Notes under the pieces: generated by a model
Database searches by the model: none
What the model saw: the letters and a program-made list of their open reading frames with translations, nothing else
What the model was told of the DNA's origin: nothing
NCBI GenBank assembly: GCA_036939355.1
Contig: JALLAP010002395.1
Location: 1 to 11,176 of the forward strand
Direction: 5' to 3'
From: Thalassiosira profunda
Taxonomy: Eukaryota > Bacillariophyta > Thalassiosirophyceae > Thalassiosirales > Thalassiosiraceae
DNA length: 11,176 bases
In this document: positions 1-5,694 of the stretch, piece by piece
Numbering within the stretch: the first letter of the stretch is position 1
How the letters are laid out: every line of letters starts with the position of its first letter
Translations under genes and position numbers: made by a program

Positions 1-332
1 GTGCGGGGATCGACTTTTACCATGCGCCCGACGGATTGCCAGGAGGGGGAGAGGAGGGGCAGACTTTCGTCGTCGGTTTCATTGGTGCTGGCGTTGGTGT
101 TGGATGGGGGCGGTGCCTCTGCCCGACGAGAAGGTGCACGCGGCGCGTCCATTGCAATTGCTCCGGAGGCCGGCGACGACAAAACCCCCGCGGCGCCCCC
201 GTCCGCCTCCTGGGTGAGCGGCAACATCTCCCCGCCCCCGTCGTCGTCGTCGGAGGCGCCCTCGTCCAGGGAGGGCGCCGGCTCTGACGGTGCACTGCTT
301 GGATCTTTCTCCATATTATCAACGTCCGTCAT
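1..332 (-). CDS. Acidic disordered protein of unknown function, N-terminal part (runs off left edge)
   Basis: The minus strand reads open from an ATG at 332-330 to the left edge (110 codons), with an in-frame TGA 15 bases before the ATG. I do not recognise the protein. What is visible is a low-complexity, acidic, Ser/Pro/Ala-rich N-terminus: a run of four Asp at residues 28-31, many Glu and Asp, and no hydrophobic signal. The stretch E89-S-L-P-L-L94 fits the acidic dileucine pattern [DE]xxxL[LI], so it could be the cytosolic tail of a membrane protein, but this is inference only. A GTAAAAG at 20-14 could be a splice donor, in which case exon 1 ends just inside the window. The alternative plus-strand reading of the same bases gives a Gly/Arg/Ser-rich protein with no features. 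The gene is divergent to the pseudouridine synthase at 680. Confidence 0.6.
   Translation of the reverse strand, partial: MTDVDNMEKDPSSAPSEPAPSLDEGASDDDDGGGEMLPLTQEADGGAAGVLSSPASGAIAMDAPRAPSRRAEAPPPSNTNASTNETDDESLPLLSPSWQSVGRMVKVDPR
239..252. repeat. CGT/ACG trinucleotide tract
   Basis: Four CGT units plus CG. On the minus strand they encode the four-Asp run of the leftmost gene. Confidence 0.7.
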
Positions 333-496
333 TTGCAAATCAATTCACGGCTGCTGGCGCAGCGCCGTCATCGGATTCTATGGCCGCGGCGCCTCCTTCC
401 GTTGATTGTTGCGGTGGGCCGCCGTGGAGGGCAGCGGGTCGGCCTCCGCTCGTTGTTGAGAGCGCCAAGAGCGCGCGGGGCTTACTTGCTTTGGCT

Positions 497-523
497 GGCG
501 TGTGGCGTGTGGCGTGTCGTGTC
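497..523. repeat. Tandem 7-mer repeat GGCGTGT x3
   Basis: Three perfect head-to-tail copies (497-503, 504-510, 511-517) followed by a degenerate CGTGTC. It lies in the divergent spacer. Confidence 0.8.
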
Positions 524-601
524 ACCTCAATCCTACATACATACGTACACGTATTTATCTACGATAGCCTATGTAGCCCAACCAACCACGCACATCACGC
601 A

Positions 602-621
602 ACAACCCACAACCCACAACC
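602..621. repeat. Tandem 7-mer repeat ACAACCC, almost three copies
   Basis: Copies at 602-608 and 609-615, with a partial one at 616-621, about 60 bp upstream of the ATG at 680. It probably lies in the 5' UTR or core promoter of the pseudouridine synthase gene. Confidence 0.75.
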
Positions 622-679
622 AAACCCACGCCGGCTCTTGCAAGAGCCCAGCGTCTTATTCCCTTGGCTCGCGAGGGGA

Positions 680-2491
680 ATGCTGTCGGCCCTCGGTAGG
701 CGATCCGTGCGATACCAACTGCAATTATTGCGATATTCACGCACGATGAGCGGCGCCAGCCAGCCCTCGGCGTCGGATGCTGCCGATGCACCGAACCCGT
801 CCGCCGCGAACCCCGCGCCGGGCATCGACGACGATCCCTGCTGGGGAGGGCCGGAGCCCCGCCGCCACGATTTGGAGTGCCTGCTGCGCGTCCTGGGATC
901 TCCTGGCGATCGCTCCCCAGCTTCTGGAAACATCGACAATCCATCGACTCCCTCCCTCGCCCTCTCCTCTCCGGAAGACCATGCGGCCCTGATCAAGCGG
1001 GTGAAACAAAATCTCATTCTCTACGAGGACGACAATTACGTTGCCATCAATAAGCCGGCTGATTTGAGAATGGACGGCCCGCACAGGGCCACGGTGCACA
1101 AGCTGTTGCTGTACTTGAATCCGCCGCCCTCGTTGCGACAAATGGCATCGGAGGAGGTGAAGGATGAATCTGCCGGGGACAGAGACAATGAGGAGGCGTC
1201 CGATTCATTGCAGATGCACAATCGACTTCTGAAGGCCATCGCACCGCTGGCCAATCGCAGTTGTCTGAAGGATGACCCACACAGAATGGTACATCAACTT
1301 GACTATGCCACATCGGGGGTGTTGCTGCTCGGGAAGACGAAGAAGGCCACGGGCGCGGCCGCCCAGGCCTTCGAGCACCGAAAGACGAACAAACAGTATG
1401 TGGCGGTGGTGATCCATCCTCCGTCTGACAGCAATCTCGACGATAAATCTGACGAGCCACCGTTTGGCAAGGACTTCTTGGCAAAGCTTCCGGCGTTGCC
1501 AGTCAACTCTCTGGACGCATGGAGGGACGGCTCGCTGGAGAAGCGGTACCGGAAGAAGCGAGAGCGGGAGTGCGACGACAGGGAGGGCAAGAAGGGAACG
1601 TTCGACGGGTATATGCCCGTCCAAAGTGTGTTTGATAAGTGGAGGGCATCTCTAATGAGGGAGAGGAAGAAGCAAAAGGGGGGGCAGTCAAGGCGAAGGG
1701 CGAACGACAATCTGCCCCCGCTGCCCAGTCCCCAACGAGAGCTGTCCTCGGAGGAAATCGAGGAACTCCTCTCGCTGGGACCGTCGTACAAGAAGGTCAA
1801 ATCCCACTGCGCAAAAAGCGACAGGAATTGGACGCACATTTTCGAGGAAATGGCAAAGGAATACAATCGATCGTTGGCGGACCACTACGCTACGAAGATA
1901 GTAAGCGGGGAAGCGGAGGGCAGTGGTGGAGCAGACCATGCGTCGAATTTCCCCCCGCTCTTTCGGATAGAAGGAGGTGGCAATGGTGATGACGGCGATG
2001 TGAAGACAAAAGATGGTGTGGGCGCCTTTTACATTTGCGCATCAATAGGAGAGCCGAAAGACGGTCGATTTCATGTGATCGTAGATCCTGCCGTGTCGAA
2101 GCAGACCCAGCCGTCGTCTCCTCTTCCGGAGCTGAGGCCATCTTTGACCAAATGCACAATTCTGTGGCGAGGATACATCAATGCAACAGGTGAGAAAATC
2201 CCCGTCACCAAGGTGCTCTTGCAACCGTGGACGGGACGGAGGCACCAGCTGCGGATTCATTTGGCGCACGTCGCCGGGTGCCCGATATTGGGAGACGTCG
2301 CGTACGGCGGAAACTTGCGTACGAGCGGAGAGTCCAGCGAGCGTGACGCTGCATGCGCGAGAATGTGCCTTCACGCCAAAGAGCTGTCGATGCCGTTGTT
2401 GGGAGTTTCAACGAAGACCTTTGTCGCTCCGGATCCGTTCGTTACTGCAAAAAAGGATGGCGAAAGAGAGGAATTGTTGTTCGTTTCGTAA
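680..2491 (+). CDS. RluA-type RNA pseudouridine synthase (RPUSD1-like)
   Basis: Single-exon gene, 603 aa from the ATG at 680. It should isomerise uridine to pseudouridine in an RNA; the substrate cannot be told. Family motifs appear in order: the NKP segment (residues about 111-124), the catalytic motif HQLDYATSG with the expected nucleophile Asp208, and the C-terminal GRRHQLRIH motif near residues 519-527, followed by ILGDVAYGG. The HQLD spelling resembles the eukaryotic RPUSD1 group rather than bacterial HRLD. About 195 residues (roughly 250-445), rich in Lys/Arg and Glu, are inserted between the catalytic motif and the end of the domain, making the protein about twice the usual length. The first 22 residues (MLSALGRRSVRYQ...) are Arg-rich and free of acidic residues, like a mitochondrial presequence. 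A second in-frame ATG at 746 (Met23) would omit them. The product class is sure; start and location are less so. Confidence 0.9.
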   Translation: MLSALGRRSVRYQLQLLRYSRTMSGASQPSASDAADAPNPSAANPAPGIDDDPCWGGPEPRRHDLECLLRVLGSPGDRSPASGNIDNPSTPSLALSSPEDHAALIKRVKQNLILYEDDNYVAINKPADLRMDGPHRATVHKLLLYLNPPPSLRQMASEEVKDESAGDRDNEEASDSLQMHNRLLKAIAPLANRSCLKDDPHRMVHQLDYATSGVLLLGKTKKATGAAAQAFEHRKTNKQYVAVVIHPPSDSNLDDKSDEPPFGKDFLAKLPALPVNSLDAWRDGSLEKRYRKKRERECDDREGKKGTFDGYMPVQSVFDKWRASLMRERKKQKGGQSRRRANDNLPPLPSPQRELSSEEIEELLSLGPSYKKVKSHCAKSDRNWTHIFEEMAKEYNRSLADHYATKIVSGEAEGSGGADHASNFPPLFRIEGGGNGDDGDVKTKDGVGAFYICASIGEPKDGRFHVIVDPAVSKQTQPSSPLPELRPSLTKCTILWRGYINATGEKIPVTKVLLQPWTGRRHQLRIHLAHVAGCPILGDVAYGGNLRTSGESSERDAACARMCLHAKELSMPLLGVSTKTFVAPDPFVTAKKDGEREELLFVS

Positions 2492-2670
2492 CAGCCAAGA
2501 CTCCGCACCGACGGACCTGCAATAAGCGAGCGTCGGGAACGTTTGGGCCCCATTTTTATCTCTACACCTCACCACAGGAGCCGAAGGCAATTGTATCGAT
2601 GCGCTCGACCTTTCCTCTGGGCTGGGGCGCAAATCACTGTGGATTACTCGTCCGATCTCTCAATCAATGC

Positions 2671-3676
2671 CTACATCCGCCCGCTCATCCACCGATCGTT
2701 GTTGATTGCGTAACGTTTGAAGCTCTCTTCCCGAACAATCTCCGACACCTCCCGCAGACTCGGTTTCGTTTGATATGATGCCAAAACCTCCACGTTCCCA
2801 TCAGGTTTCTCCAACAGCGCCTGCCAAGGCCCGGGAAACGCACGAAACACAAAGCCGCGCGATATCCGTTTCAAGTAATAAGCTTCCTCGAACCCCCTGC
2901 GGTTCCCGATATCGTAACTCGTTGAGAATGCATTGTTCAAGATCACGAACGGGCTGTTCGGCTGGCCGTGCGCCGACACCAATCGATCCCACGTCTCCTC
3001 TCCCCCGGGATTTACCGCAATGATCGCCTCGTTGGCCCGTCCCTCCTTGCGGGCCTTGTCGGTGTTGAGCTTCCCGCTCCGCGACAATTCACCCAGATTT
3101 ACAATCTCGTCGAAATCGACCTGCTCGGCCGTCAGCACCCCCACCGGCCGGCCGCCCACTGGCGATCCCCTCATCGCCCCCGCCAATCGCTTGGCCCAAT
3201 AGATGTTGCTGTAGGCGATCAGGTTTCGCGAAACGTTGCTCCCGGGCTGGTATCCTCCCTTGATTTTGAGGTCTCTTGCTACCAGCGTCTTCCCAAACCG
3301 TTGGTTGAGCGGCGTGCCGAACTTCGCCTCCTCGACGTTGGGGACGGGAGGGAATTGCACCTCAATGTTCTTTTTGCCCGCCGAGATGGCCTTGGAGATG
3401 GCAGTGCTGGCTTGCCTGAAGATAGAAAAGGGTGAGCATTTGCAATTTGGTGCCACACATGAACAGTGAATGCAGCCTCTACTCACTTGGCAATTTGTTC
3501 GTCGAAGTAGCCTCCGTACACTGCGGAGCGGAGCAAGGAGGTGAGATACGCTGTCGATTGCAGAGGAACCCACATCATATGTGCTCACTTTTAGGCATGC
3601 CCTTTCCGCCGTCGATGAGAGGGATGAGGGCGTGGACGCCGCCGGCCAGGGCGGCGAGAAGGGCGAGTTTCATCAT
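2671..3676 (-). CDS. DUF1995 / LPA3-like protein, probably plastid (3 exons)
   Basis: Spliced model on the minus strand: exons 3676-3589, 3550-3487 and 3415-2671, giving 298 aa with stop TAG at 2673-2671. All junctions keep frame (phase 1, then phase 2), and the joined text reads smoothly through GGKGMPK-TYLTSLL and DEQIAK-QASTAIS. The C-terminal half matches the DUF1995 pattern known from plant LPA3 (photosystem II accumulation) and the tail of a chloroplast adenylate kinase: PFVILNNAFS, then a Tyr-rich stretch, then VFRAFPGPWQ near the end. The molecular role of the domain is not established. The N-terminus (MMKLALLAALAGGVHA) is a short hydrophobic signal, consistent with import into a secondary plastid, although no clear ASAF motif follows it. 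It is divergent to the plastid transaldolase gene, 155 bp away. Confidence 0.82.
3416..3486 (-). other. Intron 2 of the DUF1995 gene (71 nt)
   Basis: Donor GTGAGT at 3486-3481. Acceptor CTTCAG ends at 3416 after a T/C-rich tract. Removal joins AA and G into Lys and keeps the frame. Confidence 0.8.
3551..3588 (-). other. Intron 1 of the DUF1995 gene (38 nt mini-intron)
   Basis: Donor GTGAGC at 3588-3583. Acceptor CGACAG ends at 3551. The intron carries an in-frame TGA, so exon 1 cannot read through. Removal joins A and CG into Thr. A later acceptor (CTCCGCAG) would shift the downstream frame. Confidence 0.7.
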
Positions 3677-3831
3677 CGGTGGGTGCAGGTTAGTTTTATG
3701 AGCGGAGAGCGGAGGACTTGTTGGCGGACTTTGGCGGATCCGCTTCAAGCAAGCAAAAAGACGTGTTTTGTTTTATGTACTTTGTCCCCCCCAGGCGGAT
3801 CAACTTGATTGGGTATCCTCCACCCTCCAAC
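3677..3831. promoter_or_regulatory. Divergent spacer between two plastid-protein genes
   Basis: The 155 bp between the ATGs of the DUF1995 gene and the transaldolase gene must hold both promoters. It includes an in-frame upstream ATG at 3775 for the plus gene and a pyrimidine run followed by CAG at 3783-3794 that could act as a 5'-UTR splice acceptor. Confidence 0.5.
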
Positions 3832-4599
3832 ATGTCGTCCGCCGCTCGGCGCGCCCTCGCCACCCTACTGATTCTCGTCGTTACCTCCATCACAGCTTTC
3901 ACCCCTCCGCACCGCGGCGAAGCTCGATTTTTCCTGGATACCGCGGTCCGCAGCGAATGGGACGAGCTCCTCCCCCTCGGCGTCTTCATAGGCGTCACGA
4001 CCAACCCTACCCTCCTCGAGCGGGCCAACGAGCCGTGCACCGTTGCAAATCTTCACGAATTGGCTGCCAAAGCTTTATCGGCTACCGAGGAGTTCATGTG
4101 TCAAACCTGGGGCGCCACGCCCGAGGAAATGTACACCACCGGTATGGAGATATCGAGCCTCGACAGAGAACGAATCGTGATCAAAGTGCCAGTGACCGCG
4201 GAGGGGACCAAGGCGGCAACTCTATTAGCCAAGAGCGGCGTGAGGGTATGCCTGACTGCATGCTACGACAGCAAACAAGCATTGATCGCGGCGAATGCGG
4301 GGGTGGAGTTCATCGCGCCATATTTGGGGAGAATGGCGGACAGCGGCAAGGACGGCCTGCGCGAGTGCATACGGATGCAGCAGATTGTGGACGGATTGGG
4401 GAGCGACACGCGCATACTGGTGGCCAGTTTGAGGGATGCGGATACCATTGCAGATCTGGCGGCGGAGGGATTGGACACGTTCACTTTTTCGCCGGCCGTG
4501 GCGAGGGAATTGTTCGACGAGCCGCTGACGGATAAAGCGGCCGCGGAGTTCGAGGAGGCGGCTGCGAGGGGCGGAGAAGAGCCAAGGGACTGGGTTTGA
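3832..4599 (+). CDS. Plastid-targeted transaldolase / fructose-6-phosphate aldolase-type enzyme (TalC/FSA family)
   Basis: Single exon, 255 aa from the ATG at 3832. A class I Schiff-base aldolase of the transaldolase superfamily, expected to act on C3/C6 sugar phosphates in the plastid stroma. Residues that line up with E. coli FSA are Asp36 (LDTA), Asn58 (VTTNPTLL), Lys118 (IVIKVPVTAEGTKA, the Schiff-base lysine) and Tyr164 (IAPY). The Asp-Asn spacing (22) and Lys-Tyr spacing (46) equal those in FSA, and Gln91 sits where FSA has its distinctive Gln. The mature length of about 230 aa suits the short FSA/TalC group rather than the 310-aa classical transaldolases. The N-terminus is a signal peptide (ALATLLILVVTSITAF) with Phe23 at the expected cleavage site followed by TPP, the heterokont plastid pattern. 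An in-frame ATG at 3775 would add 19 residues. Whether it acts as aldolase or transaldolase needs assay. Confidence 0.88.
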   Translation: MSSAARRALATLLILVVTSITAFTPPHRGEARFFLDTAVRSEWDELLPLGVFIGVTTNPTLLERANEPCTVANLHELAAKALSATEEFMCQTWGATPEEMYTTGMEISSLDRERIVIKVPVTAEGTKAATLLAKSGVRVCLTACYDSKQALIAANAGVEFIAPYLGRMADSGKDGLRECIRMQQIVDGLGSDTRILVASLRDADTIADLAAEGLDTFTFSPAVARELFDEPLTDKAAAEFEEAAARGGEEPRDWV

Positions 4600-4779
4600 G
4601 CGTTGCGCTAGCTTGCTTTGCCGGCCTTTATTGCAACGCTTCCCCTGCCAGTGACACATTCCTTCTTTTTCGCATCCTGTTGGACCTTACATTGCTCGAT
4701 CGGTGCCTGCCATCTCTTCAAAAATATGGTCCCCTCCTCCCCCACCTCCCTTTGCAACAAAATCATCGTCGCTGTCGCC

Positions 4780-5391
4780 TCACAAATCATCTTCCAGCTC
4801 GTCCATCTGTGCGTCAATCTTTCTCCGTACCTCCTCGTACCGCTGCTCGTCCGTCTTGTTCTCGTCCAGGAATCGGCGCAATTCCAGCGTCCCCGACGCC
4901 TTGTCGAGGGCGGCCCGCGCGATGGCCTCGGAGTCCACCCGCTCCTTGCTCCGGTCGACCGCCTTTCCGCTGCCCGCGTCCAATCCCCCGAATGCCGAGA
5001 ACAGCGATCCGCCACCGGCAGCGCCCCCGTCGTTGTCGTCCGAGTCTCCCGATGCGCCCTTCTCGGAGGCGCGGCGCATCGGCCCTAGAGCGAGGTTGGC
5101 CAGCGGCGATCCCAGTAGGATGTCTACGATGACGCCCACCGACACGGCCAGGGGGACGTATTGCCGCCACGATTCGGTGTCGGACGCGACGACAATGGAT
5201 TGCAAAGTTGATGTGATGGCATCTCCGTTGATGTGCGTACCGAGCGATGTCGACGCGCGGGGGTGCCGGTGCAACGACGGCCGGTGCCGCGGCGGCTCCG
5301 GGAGGCCCATCCGGAAGGCGGAGGCCGACCGGGGGCTGCCGGCGACCAGACACCACGCCGCGGCGGCGAGGAGGGTGGCGGACACCCACAT
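4780..5391 (-). CDS. Plastid-targeted membrane protein of unknown function
   Basis: Single exon, 203 aa; the first ATG is at 5391-5389, and the reading frame upstream of it has only a TTG. I do not recognise a family. Residues 1-22 are a hydrophobic signal (MWVSATLLAAAAWCLVAG), followed by ASAF at 23-26, a textbook heterokont plastid-targeting junction. A Pro/Arg/His-rich segment that looks like a transit peptide follows. One predicted membrane span lies at about 78-102 (YVPLAVSVGVIVDILLG and onward). After it come a low-complexity Gly/Ser/Asp stretch and a charged C-terminal helix rich in Glu, Arg and Asp (about 160-203) that may form a coiled coil. The likely place is a plastid membrane with a soluble C-terminal tail. 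It converges with the transaldolase gene (180 bp between stops) and diverges from the VPS9 gene. Confidence 0.75.
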   Translation of the reverse strand: MWVSATLLAAAAWCLVAGSPRSASAFRMGLPEPPRHRPSLHRHPRASTSLGTHINGDAITSTLQSIVVASDTESWRQYVPLAVSVGVIVDILLGSPLANLALGPMRRASEKGASGDSDDNDGGAAGGGSLFSAFGGLDAGSGKAVDRSKERVDSEAIARAALDKASGTLELRRFLDENKTDEQRYEEVRRKIDAQMDELEDDL

Positions 5392-5694
5392 CGTTGCCAG
5401 AGGTTGCCAGCCAGGCAGAGTCAACTTCTAAAACGCCGGTTAATTCCTCTGTAGACTTGAGGGAATCCCTATGTAATTTGGAGGGAATTACCTACCTAGC
5501 AAGATACGTAGTACTTAGATGATAGGTAAGAAGGTTGAAAGTTGACAAAAAAGAAAAGCTCTTCTCCGCCCCGCCCAGCCCCCCTCCCCTTCTTCGACCA
5601 CGACGGTGGTGCACCCAGATGCCTCCCCCCAAGCAGCGGAAGGGCTGGACTCGGAGCTAACTCAACGCTGGCACGAGTAGGGCGGCGATAAATC
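5392..5694. promoter_or_regulatory. Divergent spacer upstream of the VPS9 gene
   Basis: 303 bp between opposing ATGs. It contains a repeated GAGGGAAT (5459-5466 and 5481-5488), a 7-bp inverted repeat TTACCTA/TAGGTAA (5488-5494 and 5523-5529) almost centred on a palindromic TACGTA (5505-5510), and then a C-rich, GC-box-like stretch (about 5565-5600) on the VPS9 side. I see no gene here. Confidence 0.5.
5488..5529. repeat. Inverted repeat around TACGTA
   Basis: The arms TTACCTA and TAGGTAA are exact reverse complements separated by 28 nt. The inner palindrome TACGTA lies within one base of the centre. It may be a factor-binding site in the divergent promoter, but the arms are short. Confidence 0.4.

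Larger units (their letters stand above)
333..679. promoter_or_regulatory. Divergent spacer with promoters of genes 1 and 2
   Basis: This 347-bp spacer separates two ATGs pointing apart, so it should hold both promoters and both 5' UTRs. The plus reading frame of the downstream enzyme stays open through it and has an ATG at 380, but the composition is simple and repetitive and does not look coding. It holds two 7-bp tandem repeats (497-523 and 602-621) and a palindromic TACGTA at 542-547 in a CATACATACGTACACG context. I see no clear TATA box. Confidence 0.5.

Noticed and set aside
17..405. Plus-strand or other minus-strand frames at the left edge
   Set aside because: They give Gly/Arg-rich text typical of shadows. 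The frame from the ATG at 332 gives a balanced acidic protein with an upstream stop.
290..679. N-terminal extension of the RluA-type protein from an ATG at 380 or from further upstream
   Set aside because: The frame is open but runs through tandem repeats and simple CA-rich sequence of a divergent spacer, and it gives a His/Thr/Pro-rich segment unlike any synthase. The ATG at 680 gives a sensible presequence.
4600..4779. Gene or RNA in the convergent spacer between the transaldolase gene and the plastid membrane protein gene
   Set aside because: I found no open frame with good composition, no tRNA-like cloverleaf and no strong hairpin. It is probably overlapping 3' UTRs.
5391..5424. Start of the plastid membrane protein upstream of 5391
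   Set aside because: The upstream extension begins with TTG, not ATG, and would place polar residues in front of a clean signal peptide.
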